Origin: Mesorhizobium amorphae
GTDB lineage: Bacteria; Pseudomonadota; Alphaproteobacteria; Rhizobiales; Rhizobiaceae
Reading direction: 5' to 3'
Length of the DNA: 64,000 nucleotides
Assembly: GCA_003240775.1 (NCBI GenBank)
Contig: QFNI01000003.1
Coordinates: 84,530-148,529 of the forward strand
Shown: one piece after another, positions 7,647 through 15,987 of the stretch
Layout: the number at the start of each line of letters is the position of its first letter
Position numbering within the stretch: position 1 is the first letter of the stretch
Notes under the pieces: model-generated
The model's database searches: none
The model's input: only the letters and a program-made list of their open reading frames with translations
What the model was told of the DNA's origin: nothing
Position numbers and translations under genes: made by a program

Positions 7647-8639
7647 TCAGCCCACCTCCACCGCAAGCACCGCTGCGCAGTCGCCGGATTTGACGAGGCC
7701 GGGGAAGTGTCGAGCGCAGAGGAGGCCATCCATCTTGGCGTGGATGGCCTGGGGGGCGGCGCCCGTGCGGCCCAAGGGGAAGATGCGGGCGAGGAGCGCG
7801 CCCTGCGCGACGGGCTCGCCGAGATCGACCATGGTCTCGATCAGGCCGTCCTCTTCGGCGAAGTGGAAACAGTCGGCGGTGGGCATGTCGAGCCAGCGGG
7901 TGGGCCCGGTGTCGGGCGCGCCCGCCAGGATGCCGGAGTGGCGCAGGAGGTTTTTGGTGCCGCGCTTCGCGATGCGAACGGTTTCGGCGCGCGCGGTGCC
8001 GCCGCCGCCGAGTTCGGTGGTGACGAAGGTCTTGCCCATTTCTTCGGCGGCCGTGTCGTACATGCCGACCGCGTCGATCTCGAGCATCTTCACCGACCAC
8101 GGCGCGGAGAAGGCTTCCACGGCCGAGAACACGCGCGCTTCCTGCGCCTTGTCGGGCAGGATGTGGCCGGCGCAGAAGGGCAGAAAGTCGAGCGTCCGGC
8201 CGCCCGAATGGAAGTCGAGCACGATGTCGGCGCGCGGCAAGAGCTCGCGCTGGAAGAAGTCGGCGATCTTTTCCGTCGCCGAGCCGTCTGGCCTGCCGGG
8301 AAACAAGCGGTTGAGGTTGCCCTTGTCGATGGGCGAGGTGCGCGTGCCCGCGCGAAACGCGGGCGCGTTCATCGTGGGCACGATGATGAGCGTGCCGCTC
8401 AACTGGTCGAGGTCGAGCGTGTGGGCGAGATCGAAGAGGGCGAGCGGCCCTTCATATTCGTCGCCGTGGTTCGCGCCGGAAAGCAGCGCGGTCGGGCCCG
8501 TTCCGTTGCGGGCCACGCAGATCGGGATCATCACCGAGCCCCAGGCGGAATCGTCGCGGCTGTAGGGCAGGCGCAGGTGGCCGTGGTGGAGGCCGGGCGC
8601 GTCGAGGTCGAAAGTGGGGGTGATGGGCGAAGGCCGCAT
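7647..8639 (-). CDS. doeB: N-alpha-acetyl-L-2,4-diaminobutyrate deacetylase DoeB
   Basis: A zinc-dependent deacetylase of the AstE/AspA (M14-like) family, 330 residues. It removes acetate from N-alpha-acetyl-diaminobutyrate, the product of ectoine ring opening, giving L-2,4-diaminobutyrate. Visible motifs are SGANHGDEYEG (zinc His and Glu) near residue 55, NLNRLFPGRPDGS, and DFHSGG (second His) before the middle. ATG at 8639 (MRPSPITPTFDLDAPG) was chosen over an in-frame ATG at 8753 that lies inside doeA. It follows doeA after a 71-base gap with a strong hairpin. Identity is well supported by the complete ectoine context. Confidence 0.9.
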   Translation of the reverse strand: MRPSPITPTFDLDAPGLHHGHLRLPYSRDDSAWGSVMIPICVARNGTGPTALLSGANHGDEYEGPLALFDLAHTLDLDQLSGTLIIVPTMNAPAFRAGTRTSPIDKGNLNRLFPGRPDGSATEKIADFFQRELLPRADIVLDFHSGGRTLDFLPFCAGHILPDKAQEARVFSAVEAFSAPWSVKMLEIDAVGMYDTAAEEMGKTFVTTELGGGGTARAETVRIAKRGTKNLLRHSGILAGAPDTGPTRWLDMPTADCFHFAEEDGLIETMVDLGEPVAQGALLARIFPLGRTGAAPQAIHAKMDGLLCARHFPGLVKSGDCAAVLAVEVG

Positions 8640-8671
8640 GGCGTCTGCTCGAAACGGAGCCTGAAGGAGGG

Positions 8672-8696
8672 GGCCCGCGCCGGGAAGGCGCGGGCC
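8672..8696 (-). terminator. intercistronic hairpin between doeA and doeB
   Basis: A perfect 10-bp stem, GGCCCGCGCC and GGCGCGGGCC, with a 5-base loop lies in the gap between the doeA stop and doeB start. There is no T-tract, so it is more likely an mRNA-processing, stabilising or attenuating element than a full terminator. Confidence 0.5.
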
Positions 8697-8710
8697 GGGC
8701 ACGGAAAAAC

Positions 8711-9889
8711 TCAGTCCTTGACGAAGAGCTTGCGCGGCACGTTGGCCAGGCATTCCACGCCGGTCTCGGTGATCAGGATCGATTCCGTGATCTCGAGCCC
8801 CATGGTTTCGAGCCAGAGGCCGGTCATGAAGTGGAAGGTCATGCCGGGTTGCAGCTCGGTGCGGTCGCCCGAGCGCAGGCTCATGGTGCGCTCGCCCCAG
8901 TCCGGCGGATAGGACAGGCCGATCGCATAGCCCGTGCGGTTGTCCTTGACGATGCCGTAGCGCGCGAGCACGCCGAAGAAGCCGTTGGCGATGTCCTCGC
9001 AGGTGTTGCCGGGGCGCGCGGCTTCCAGGCCCGCTTCCATGCCTTCCAGGGTCGCTTTTTCGGCGTCCAGGAATTCTTGCGTGGGCTTGCCCAGGAACAC
9101 CGTGCGCGAGAGCGGGCAGTGGTAGCGGTTGTAGCAGCCGGCGACCTCGAAGAAGGTGCCCTCCCCGCTCTTCATCGGCTTGTCGTCCCAGGTCAGATGC
9201 GGGGCGGATGCATCTTCGCCCGAGGGCAGCAGCGGCACGATGGCGGGATAGTCGCCGCCGAATTCGGGCGTGCCGCGCGTGCCGGCATCATAGATCTCGG
9301 CCACGAGATCGCATTTGCGCATGCCCACCTCGACCTTGTCGACGATGCGCTGGTGCATGCCTTCCACGATGCGCGCGGCGCGGCGCATGTAGTCGATTTC
9401 GGTCGGGCTCTTCACCGCGCGCTGCCAGTTCACGAGGGCCGTCGCATCCGAGAACTTGGCGTTGGGCAGGTTCTTCTGGAGCGACAGGAAGGCGGCTGCC
9501 GAGAAATAGTAGTTGTCGAGCTCGACGCCGATGCGCTTGTTGCCCCAGCCGCGGGCTTGCAGGACTTCGGCCATGCGGTCCATCGGGTGCCGCTCGGTCG
9601 ACTGCACATAGTGGTCGGCGTAGGATTCGATGTTCTTTGTGTCGAGATAGGCCGTGCGCTTGGCGCCGTTGGCATCCTGCCCGCGGCCGAACCAGACGGG
9701 CTCCCCGTCGGGGCCGACGATCACGGCCTGGTGCACGTAGAAGGACCAGCCGTCATAGCCCGTGAGCCAAGCCATGTTGGAGGGATCGGACGCGATGAGC
9801 ACGTCGATCCCCTTCTTCTCCATCGCGGCCCGCGTCTTTGAGAGGCGCTGGGCATATTCCTCGCGGCTGAATCTGAGACTTGGCTGCAT
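8711..9889 (-). CDS. doeA: ectoine hydrolase DoeA
   Basis: A cytosolic enzyme of 392 residues with an aminopeptidase-P/creatinase (M24) fold that opens the ectoine ring to N-acetyl-diaminobutyrate. The N-terminal creatinase-like domain contains DVLIASDPSNMAWLTGYDGWSFY, and the C-terminal pita-bread domain contains GMHQRIVDKVEVGM, NRYHCPLSRTVFLG and GLEITESILI. The classical five metal ligands of M24 peptidases are not all evident, which is usual for this hydrolase branch. It sits between eutC and doeB in the same direction, with a short gap on each side. The position in an ehu-eut-doe cluster makes the assignment strong. Confidence 0.92.
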   Translation of the reverse strand: MQPSLRFSREEYAQRLSKTRAAMEKKGIDVLIASDPSNMAWLTGYDGWSFYVHQAVIVGPDGEPVWFGRGQDANGAKRTAYLDTKNIESYADHYVQSTERHPMDRMAEVLQARGWGNKRIGVELDNYYFSAAAFLSLQKNLPNAKFSDATALVNWQRAVKSPTEIDYMRRAARIVEGMHQRIVDKVEVGMRKCDLVAEIYDAGTRGTPEFGGDYPAIVPLLPSGEDASAPHLTWDDKPMKSGEGTFFEVAGCYNRYHCPLSRTVFLGKPTQEFLDAEKATLEGMEAGLEAARPGNTCEDIANGFFGVLARYGIVKDNRTGYAIGLSYPPDWGERTMSLRSGDRTELQPGMTFHFMTGLWLETMGLEITESILITETGVECLANVPRKLFVKD

Positions 9890-9930
9890 GGCGTGTGATG
9901 TCCTCCGGGGATGGAAGGCCCGTTTCGGGC

Positions 9931-10914
9931 TCAGCTTTGGAAAGGGGTGCCGGCGCCAGCAAGCTGCGCGCGGGCACCCGCGAGCGTGGCGATGGCGGTG
10001 TCCTGGACGCCGGTGCCGGTGAGGTCGGCGACCGTGACCTGATGGGGGGTGGTGCGCGCGGGCGTTTGCCCGGCAATGATGGCGCCGAGTTCGGCCACGG
10101 GCTCATCGGCGCCGAACAGGCCCGCGCGGATCGCGTGGTGCAATTCGCCCAGGCGGCGGGTCTGGCTCGCGCTGTCGGCGACATAAAGGTCGGCCCCGCG
10201 CAGCACGGCGGGGGCGATCTCGTTCTTGTGCTCGGCGTCCGAGCCCATGGCCGTCAGGTGCTGGCCGGGGCGCAGCATGCCGGGCTCGAGCAGGGGCGAG
10301 GTGGCGGGGGTCGTGGAGACCACGATGTCCGCGCCTTCCACGGCATTCGCTATGCTGGGAGCGGCGTGGACGGGAATGCCGAGCTTCGCGGTGAGTGCGG
10401 CGGCCGCGGCCTGGGCCTTGTGCGGGTCGCGCGCCCAGAGGCGCGCCTTTCCGATCGGGCGCACCAAAGTGAGGGCTTCGAGCTGGAGTGCGGCCTGCGT
10501 GCCCGCGCCGAGAATAGTGGCGACCGAGGCATCCTGGCGGGCGAGATGCCGTGTCGCGACCGCTCCGGCGGCAGCCGTGCGCACATCCGTGAGATAGCCG
10601 TTGTCGAGAAGCAGCGCTTGGGCGAGCCCCGTGCGCGCGGAGAACAGCACCATCATGCCGTTGAGCGAGGGCAGGCCGAGCTTGGGATTGTCGAAGAAGC
10701 CGGGGCTGATCTTCACCGCGAAGCCGTCGAGGCCGGGCACATAGGCCGTCTTCACGTCGACTTCGCCGCGATGCTCGGGAATGTCGAGCCGCAGGATGGG
10801 CGGCATGGCGACGGGAAGGGTCGCGAGCGCGCGGAAGGCGTCTTCCACCGCATCCACTGCCGTGAGGTCGAGCGGCACCAGCCGGCGCAGTTCGGCTTCG
10901 GTCAAGATCAGCAT
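9931..10914 (-). CDS. eutC: ectoine utilization protein EutC (ornithine cyclodeaminase family)
   Basis: A 327-residue member of the ornithine cyclodeaminase/mu-crystallin family with a Rossmann nucleotide-binding segment (ATILGAGTQAALQLEAL) and the family sequences EVDVKTAYVPG and GLPSLNGMM. In ectoine clusters EutABC are thought to convert hydroxyectoine to ectoine, EutC probably acting as a reductase or imine-handling enzyme. The start at ATG 10914 (MLILTEAELRRL) lies just inside the end of eutB; a GTG at 10923 in the same frame is an alternative. Overlap with eutB indicates translational coupling. Confidence 0.88.
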   Translation of the reverse strand: MLILTEAELRRLVPLDLTAVDAVEDAFRALATLPVAMPPILRLDIPEHRGEVDVKTAYVPGLDGFAVKISPGFFDNPKLGLPSLNGMMVLFSARTGLAQALLLDNGYLTDVRTAAAGAVATRHLARQDASVATILGAGTQAALQLEALTLVRPIGKARLWARDPHKAQAAAAALTAKLGIPVHAAPSIANAVEGADIVVSTTPATSPLLEPGMLRPGQHLTAMGSDAEHKNEIAPAVLRGADLYVADSASQTRRLGELHHAIRAGLFGADEPVAELGAIIAGQTPARTTPHQVTVADLTGTGVQDTAIATLAGARAQLAGAGTPFQS

Positions 10915-11909
10915 GCGGGGCACGGCGCCTCCGCGTCCCAGCGCTGCCATGCGGCCGGCTCGCCACGGACGATGCTGGAGTGAAGGTTGGGGTCGATGTT
11001 GCCGCCGGACACGAGGGCTACCACGGGGCCGCCCGAGCGCAGCTTGCCGGCGAGGAGGGCTGCGACGCCCGCCGCACCCGCTCCTTCCGCGACCTCGCCC
11101 TCGGCCTCGTGGAGATGGCGGATGCCGGCTGCGATCTCGGCCTCGGAGAGGAGCACGACGCCGTCGAGATGGGCTTGGCAGAGCGCGAAGGTGAGGCGGT
11201 TGCCGAGCCCGATGCCGCCGCCGAGCGAATCCGCGAGCGTGGGCAGTTCGCGCACGGCCACGGGATGTCCGGCATCGAGGCTCGCCTTCATGGCGGCGCC
11301 CCGGCGCATGGAGACGCCGATCACTTGGGTGTCGGGCGACAGGGCCTTGACCGCGACCGCGACCCCCGCCGCCAGGCCGCCGCCCGAAAGCGGCACCAGC
11401 ACGGCAGCCGCGTCGGGCACGGCTTCGAGGATTTCGAGCCCCAGCGTGCCCTGGCCGGCGATCACGTCCGGGTGGTCGAAGGGCGGGATCATCGCCAAGC
11501 CCTCCTCGGCGGCGAGGCGTTCGGCCTCGGCTTGCGCATCGTCCTGGCTTTCGCCGGCGATGCGGGTTTCCGCGCCGAGCCCGCGGATGGCGGCGAGCTT
11601 GTTTTCCGGCACGAGGCGCGACATGCAGATCACGGCGCGGATGCCTTCGAGCTTGGCCGCATGGGCGAGCGCGCGGCCGTGATTGCCGGTGGAGGCCGCG
11701 ACCACGCCGCGCCGCTTCGTTTTCGGGTCGAGGCACGCCACCGCATTCGTCGCGCCGCGCAGCTTGAAGGCGCCGGTGGTTTGCCGGCTTTCGAGCTTCA
11801 GCCAGACGGGCATGGTCGAGGACAGCGAGCGCGAGGGCACGCAGGGCGTGTGGACGATCCTGTCGCGGATGCGCTCGCGCGCGGCGCGGATCGTTGCGAG
11901 CGACACCAT
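10908..11909 (-). CDS. eutB: hydroxyectoine utilization dehydratase EutB
   Basis: A PLP enzyme of the threonine dehydratase/serine racemase fold (333 residues). The Schiff-base lysine lies in RQTTGAFKLRGATN, the substrate loop in STGNHGRALA, and the phosphate-binding glycine loop in PLSGGGLAAGV. In the hydroxyectoine branch it is thought to dehydrate the hydroxylated ring-derived intermediate. ATG 11909 was chosen because the family begins with SLATIRAARERI; the 17 residues before it overlap eutA. It starts 2 bases after the eutA stop and overlaps eutC, within the tight eutABC block. Confidence 0.9.
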   Translation of the reverse strand: MVSLATIRAARERIRDRIVHTPCVPSRSLSSTMPVWLKLESRQTTGAFKLRGATNAVACLDPKTKRRGVVAASTGNHGRALAHAAKLEGIRAVICMSRLVPENKLAAIRGLGAETRIAGESQDDAQAEAERLAAEEGLAMIPPFDHPDVIAGQGTLGLEILEAVPDAAAVLVPLSGGGLAAGVAVAVKALSPDTQVIGVSMRRGAAMKASLDAGHPVAVRELPTLADSLGGGIGLGNRLTFALCQAHLDGVVLLSEAEIAAGIRHLHEAEGEVAEGAGAAGVAALLAGKLRSGGPVVALVSGGNIDPNLHSSIVRGEPAAWQRWDAEAPCPAC

Positions 11910-11911
11910 GC

Positions 11912-12700
11912 TCACGCGCGCTCCTCCGCTGGCCGAGGCAGCGTCATCAGGTGGCCCCATTCGGGGTGGGACGCGTCTTCGCCGCAGATGCGCAGCATTT
12001 CCCAGGCGCTCGCCTGGTTGGAGGAGATGGCGGGACGGCCGATGGCCTGTTCGATGCGCGGAACCGCGCCCGCCGCGCGCAGGGCGGTGCAGGAGATGAA
12101 GAGCGCGTCCGAACGGGGGTCCGTCACCTCGCGGGCAAGATCGACCAGGGCGTCGGGGCGAATGCGCGCCATCTCGCGGTCGTCTTCGAGGCCCAGGCAG
12201 GTGAAGCGGTCGATCGCAAAGCCTTTTTCGGTGAAATAGCGCGCCATCGGGCGGCTGGTCTCGGTCGTGTAGGGCGTGAGCACGCTGATGCGGCGCGCGC
12301 CCATCGCGCGCAGGCCCTTCGCTGCGGCAAGCGGCGGGGTGACCACGGCCGCGTCGGGCTTGGCTTGCCGGATCGCCGCCTCGATCGCCGCGTCGCCGAT
12401 CACCACGGAAGCGGAGGTGCAGGAGAAGCAGACCGCGTCGAGCGTCTCGCCGGGCAGGATCAGCGCCGCTCCCTCGCTCAGATGCGGCTGCATCTTGCGC
12501 AGGTTCTCGGGCGTGGTGGGGTTGGCATAGGGGATGCGCGCCGCGTGAACGGCGATCCCCTCGCTCGCCACCATGCGGGCGAAGTCGGGCTCGCTCGAAT
12601 GGTCGGTCGCGAGCACCACAAGGCCCACCCGCCGCCGGCGCGGCCGCTCGTCGAGCGAAAGACGGGCGGGGTGGAGCGTGATCTCGACCGGGCCCTTCAT
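11912..12700 (-). CDS. eutA: ectoine utilization protein EutA (Asp/Glu racemase superfamily)
   Basis: A 262-residue protein of the maleate isomerase/aspartate racemase superfamily. Two conserved cysteines mark the active site, in VCFSCTSASVVIG near residue 92 and LFISCTALRA near residue 205, as in maleate cis-trans isomerases. In ectoine clusters EutA is associated with hydroxyectoine use together with EutB and EutC. The start at 12700 overlaps the ehuD stop by 4 bases. The upstream frame is the shadow of ehuD. Confidence 0.88.
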   Translation of the reverse strand: MKGPVEITLHPARLSLDERPRRRRVGLVVLATDHSSEPDFARMVASEGIAVHAARIPYANPTTPENLRKMQPHLSEGAALILPGETLDAVCFSCTSASVVIGDAAIEAAIRQAKPDAAVVTPPLAAAKGLRAMGARRISVLTPYTTETSRPMARYFTEKGFAIDRFTCLGLEDDREMARIRPDALVDLAREVTDPRSDALFISCTALRAAGAVPRIEQAIGRPAISSNQASAWEMLRICGEDASHPEWGHLMTLPRPAEERA

Positions 12701-13356
12701 CGCTCGGCCACCCGGTAGCGGCGCTCGAGCCAGCGCAAGACCACCACCGACACCAGGCTGATCGCGAGAAAGAAGCCGCCCACCAGCGTGATCGGCTCGA
12801 TGTAGCGATAGGACGAGTTCGCCACGCTTTTCGCCTGGTTCATCAGTTCGAGCACGGTGATCGCGGAAAGCAGCGGCGTTTCCTTGAACATGGCGATGAA
12901 ATAGTTGGCGAGCGCCGGGATCATCGGCGGGATGGCCTGGGGCAGGATCACATGCGTCCAGGTCTGCCGGCCAGACAGGTTGCACGCCTTGGCGGCTTCC
13001 CACTGGCCGCGCGGCACGTTGTCGATGCCCGCGCGATAGACCTCGGCCGTGTAGGTGCCGTAGTGCAGCCCGAGCCCGATCACGCCCGCGACGAGCGGCG
13101 ACAGCACGATGCCGATGTCGGGCAGCACGTAGAAGATGAAGTAGAGCTGCACCAGAAGAGGCGTGCCGCGGATGAACTCGGCCGCCCAGCCCACGCTTTG
13201 CGCCAGGAGCCTGTTGGGCGAGCGCCGCGCGAGCGCGATGCCAAGCCCGATCACCGCGGCGACGATCGAGCCGAGCAAGGTCGCGAGGATCGTGACCTTC
13301 ACGCCGTCGATGAGAACCGGCATGATCTGCCGGACGAATTCCCAATCCCACTCCAT
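12697..13356 (-). CDS. ehuD: ectoine/hydroxyectoine ABC transporter permease EhuD
   Basis: Inner-membrane permease of the polar amino-acid (HisM) family, 219 residues. It has several hydrophobic helices and the EAA loop GQWEAAKACNLSGRQTWTHVILPQAIP around residue 135, which contacts the EhuA ATPase. FIRGTPLLVQLYFIFYVLP is typical of the family. The start overlaps the ehuC stop by one base (TGATG) and the end overlaps eutA by 4. It pairs with EhuC to form the heteromeric ectoine channel. Confidence 0.93.
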   Translation of the reverse strand: MEWDWEFVRQIMPVLIDGVKVTILATLLGSIVAAVIGLGIALARRSPNRLLAQSVGWAAEFIRGTPLLVQLYFIFYVLPDIGIVLSPLVAGVIGLGLHYGTYTAEVYRAGIDNVPRGQWEAAKACNLSGRQTWTHVILPQAIPPMIPALANYFIAMFKETPLLSAITVLELMNQAKSVANSSYRYIEPITLVGGFFLAISLVSVVVLRWLERRYRVAER

Positions 13357-14024
13357 CAGACGCGCACCCCGTCGAGGCCGCGCGCCAAGCGCCGTTCGAG
13401 CAGCCGCACGCCGCCCGAGATCAGAAGCGCGAGCGCGAAGTAGATAAGCAAGATCGTGGTGAAGGGCACCAGCGTGTTGCCGGTCTGCGCGCGCACCACC
13501 TGAGCCTGGAAGGTGAGGTCGGACAGCGAGATGAGCGACACCACGGCGGTCGCCTTCAGAAGCTCGATCGCGTTGTTGCCGAAGGTGGGCAACATCAGAA
13601 GAAAGGCCTGCGGCAGGATCACGTGGCGCATGGCCTGGAAGCGGGACAGGTTGAGCGCCACGCAGGCCTCGCGCTGCTCGCGCCCGATCGACTGCACCGC
13701 GCCGCGCACGACCTCAGCGGCATAGGCCCCGACATTGAGCCCCAGCGCCAGAACCCCCGCCTGGAGCGGCGACAGCGAGATCTCCACGAAGGGCAGCACG
13801 GGCAGCACGAAATAGACCCAGAAGAGCTGCACGAAGATCGAGGTGCCGCGGAAGAACTCGATATAGGCGGTGGCCAGCGCCCGCACCGCGCCAAAGCGCG
13901 ACAGCCGCCCGAGGCCGGCGAGAAAGGCCATGACGAGCGCAAGAGCCGAGCCCATCACCGTGAGCTGAACGGTGACGAGCGCGCCCTCGAGGATCAGGCC
14001 GAGATATCCGGACCAGTCGATCAT
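13356..14024 (-). CDS. ehuC: ectoine/hydroxyectoine ABC transporter permease EhuC
   Basis: A 222-residue inner-membrane permease, paralogous to EhuD. It has the family segment FFRGTSIFVQLFWVYFVLP and an EAA loop REQREACVALNLSRFQAMRHVILPQAF. It forms the transmembrane channel with EhuD and receives ectoine from EhuB. It starts 77 bases after the ehuB stop, a gap occupied by a 12-bp-stem hairpin that may set the ratio of binding protein to permease. Confidence 0.93.
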   Translation of the reverse strand: MIDWSGYLGLILEGALVTVQLTVMGSALALVMAFLAGLGRLSRFGAVRALATAYIEFFRGTSIFVQLFWVYFVLPVLPFVEISLSPLQAGVLALGLNVGAYAAEVVRGAVQSIGREQREACVALNLSRFQAMRHVILPQAFLLMLPTFGNNAIELLKATAVVSLISLSDLTFQAQVVRAQTGNTLVPFTTILLIYFALALLISGGVRLLERRLARGLDGVRV

Positions 14025-14058
14025 GGGTGGCAGATGTCTGGGGGTTCAAGGACGGCCC

Positions 14059-14088
14059 CTCCTCCCCGGCGACCGCGCCGGAGAGGAG
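14059..14088 (-). terminator. intercistronic hairpin between ehuB and ehuC
   Basis: A 12-bp stem with one mismatch (arms 14059-14070 and 14077-14088, CTCCTC...GAGGAG outermost, CCGGC/GCCGG innermost) and a 6-base loop. It sits directly downstream of the binding-protein gene and lacks a T-tract. This placement is typical of elements that protect the binding-protein mRNA from 3' decay. Confidence 0.55.
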
Positions 14089-14101
14089 AAAGCCTCAAGC
14101 T

Positions 14102-14935
14102 TCACTGCGCCGCGCAGAGCTTTTCGCGGGTGGTGGACATCGCGGCCTTGGCGGAGAAGCCGTAGGGCTCGATGATCTTGGCGAACTCGCCGGATTCCTT
14201 GAGCTTGGCAAGTTCCACGTCGAAGGCGTCGCGCAGGGCCTCGTCGCCTTTGCGGAAGGCGGCGCCGTCGCAATAAACGGGCGCGCCCTCGACGGGGGCG
14301 ATCACTTCGAGGTTGGGATCGTTGGCCTTCTTCATGAGGTCGTTGATCGAGAGCACGGGAAGCGAATAGGCGTCGATGCGGCCGTCCTGCAGCATCTTGA
14401 GGCCGCTCTGGCCATCGGGCACCACGATCACGCGGTCGCGCGGCACGCCGGCGTCGAGCGCGAGCTTCTCCTCGGTGCCGCCGCCGGGCGCGCCGAGCGT
14501 GGCCGACTGATCCCTAGCGAAATCGGCATAGGACTTGAAGCCCTTGGGATTGCCCTTCTTCACCAGAAGCGCTTCGGCGTCGCAGAGCACGGGCTCGGAA
14601 TAGGCGACCGCGGCGCAACGGTCGGGCTTCATGAAGAGGCCTGCGGCCACCACGTCGTGGCGGCGGGCCTGGAGGCCGGGGATCATCGCGCCGTATTCGG
14701 AGATGGAGGCGGCGATGTCTGGCACGCCCAGGCGCTTGAACACTTCGCGCGCCACGTCAGGCGCGGCCCCCGACACCTTGCCGTCGGCCGCCACCGCCGT
14801 GAAGGGCGGCTCATTGGCGATGCCCACGCGGGCAAAGCCCTGTTCCTTGAGGTCTTCGAGCTTATCGGCGGATGCCGGGCCGGCAAGGGCTGCGAGCAGG
14901 CTTGCGCCGGCGAGAATCTTGAAAGCTGTCTTCAC
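14102..14935 (-). CDS. ehuB: ectoine/hydroxyectoine-binding periplasmic protein EhuB
   Basis: A 277-residue periplasmic solute-binding protein of the polar amino-acid family. It has a clear Sec signal peptide MKTAFKILAGASLLAALAGPASA. The mature domain starts DKLEDLKEQGFARVGIANEPPFTA and contains the family segments GAAPDVAREVFKRLG and LFMKPDRCAAVAYSEPVLCDAEALLVKKG. It delivers ectoine or hydroxyectoine to EhuCD. Hairpins lie both upstream (14998-15013) and downstream (14059-14088) of the gene, in the gaps to ehuA and ehuC. Confidence 0.92.
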   Translation of the reverse strand: MKTAFKILAGASLLAALAGPASADKLEDLKEQGFARVGIANEPPFTAVAADGKVSGAAPDVAREVFKRLGVPDIAASISEYGAMIPGLQARRHDVVAAGLFMKPDRCAAVAYSEPVLCDAEALLVKKGNPKGFKSYADFARDQSATLGAPGGGTEEKLALDAGVPRDRVIVVPDGQSGLKMLQDGRIDAYSLPVLSINDLMKKANDPNLEVIAPVEGAPVYCDGAAFRKGDEALRDAFDVELAKLKESGEFAKIIEPYGFSAKAAMSTTREKLCAAQ

Positions 14936-14997
14936 GTTCGGTTCTCCTCTTGATGCCGGCCGGGTTGGCTCCCGGTCGTTCGGCGTTTGGATTGTTG

Positions 14998-15013
14998 GGC
15001 CGCCCGGGCGGCC
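14998..15013 (-). terminator. GC palindrome between ehuA and ehuB
   Basis: GGCCGCCCGGGCGGCC is a perfect 16-bp palindrome directly after the ehuA stop codon. It can form a short hairpin with a 4-base loop, or could be a protein site. There is no T-tract. Its role is unknown; it parallels other hairpins in gaps of this operon. Confidence 0.4.
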
Positions 15014-15026
15014 GAATGCGCTGGCG

Positions 15027-15875
15027 TCAGACCCTGTGGCCTGCCGCGATGATCTTGCGCAGGAAGCTCTGGGTGCGTTCCTGGCGGGGGTTGCGGAAGA
15101 TGTCGTCGGGCTTGCCCTCCTCGACGATGCGGCCCTTGTCGAAGAACAGCACGCGGTCGGCGAAGTCGTGGGCGAAGCCCATCTCGTGGGTGACGAGAAG
15201 CATGGTCATGTCGGTCTCGGAGGCGAGCCTGCGCATGACGTTGAGCACCTCCTCGACCAACTCGGGGTCGAGCGCCGATGTCACCTCGTCGAACAGCATG
15301 ATGCGGGGCTTGAGCGCGAGCGCCCGCGCGATGGCGACCCGCTGCTTCTGGCCGCCCGAAAGCTGGGCCGGCATGGCGCGGGCCTTGTCGGCCAGGCCCA
15401 CCATGTCGAGCAGCTCCATCGCGCGCTTCTCGGCAACGGGCTTGGGCGTTCCCTTGGTCAGGATGGGCGCGAGCGTCACGTTGTCGAGCACGCATTTGTG
15501 GGGAAACAGGTTGAACAGCTGGAAGACCATGCCGGTCTTCTGGCGCATGCGGGCGAGGTGGCGCTCGTCGGCTTCGACCCACCGGCCGTTGCGCTCCATG
15601 CGGTAGAGTTCCTCGCCTTCCACCGTGATCGAGCCCGCGTCGATCCGCTCAAGCGTCATGAGGATGCGCAGGATGGTGGTCTTGCCCGAGCCCGATGGAC
15701 CGATCAGCGCGAGCTTCTCGCCGGGCATCACCCGCATCGACAGACCGTCGAGCACCTGGAACGCGCCGAAGCTCTTCGAGATCTCCTTGATCTCGATGAT
15801 CGGCGCGGCCTCGGCCGCTGCAGGAATGGGCGCGGCCTGAGCCGCGGAAGGCGAAGCCTGCACGCGCGTCTCCAT
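15027..15875 (-). CDS. ehuA: ectoine/hydroxyectoine ABC transporter ATP-binding protein EhuA
   Basis: A 282-residue cytosolic ATPase of the HisP/GlnQ class. Walker A GPSGSGKTT is at residues 59-67, the Q-loop is in MVFQLFNLFPH, the signature is LSGGQKQRVAIARAL, Walker B is IMLFDEVTSALDPE and the switch histidine is in VTHEMGF. An Ala/Pro-rich N-terminal extension of about 25 residues precedes the ATPase fold, so a later start is possible, but no better ATG is present. It is the first gene of the ehuABCD-eutABC-doeAB operon. The 112-base gap to enuR upstream contains two copies of a ten-base motif. Confidence 0.93.
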   Translation of the reverse strand: METRVQASPSAAQAAPIPAAAEAAPIIEIKEISKSFGAFQVLDGLSMRVMPGEKLALIGPSGSGKTTILRILMTLERIDAGSITVEGEELYRMERNGRWVEADERHLARMRQKTGMVFQLFNLFPHKCVLDNVTLAPILTKGTPKPVAEKRAMELLDMVGLADKARAMPAQLSGGQKQRVAIARALALKPRIMLFDEVTSALDPELVEEVLNVMRRLASETDMTMLLVTHEMGFAHDFADRVLFFDKGRIVEEGKPDDIFRNPRQERTQSFLRKIIAAGHRV

Positions 15876-15916
15876 GCGTTGGGCCTTGATGCGCCAACGA
15901 TGGATGCATTCCTCAA

Positions 15917-15949
15917 ATCATGTCAATCAACAAAATAATATCATGACAA
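15917..15949. promoter_or_regulatory. two EnuR-box candidates upstream of ehuA
   Basis: ATCATGTCAA (15917-15926) and ATCATGACAA (15940-15949) are a direct repeat with 23-base periodicity, about two helix turns, in the AT-rich gap between enuR and ehuA. The same motif recurs in inverted orientation at the enuR start (17367-17401). Location and recurrence make it the best candidate operator of EnuR; this is inference from sequence only. Confidence 0.55.
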
Positions 15950-15987
15950 TTTGCGCCGCAACAGCACAATCATGCGGCAGACCGCGC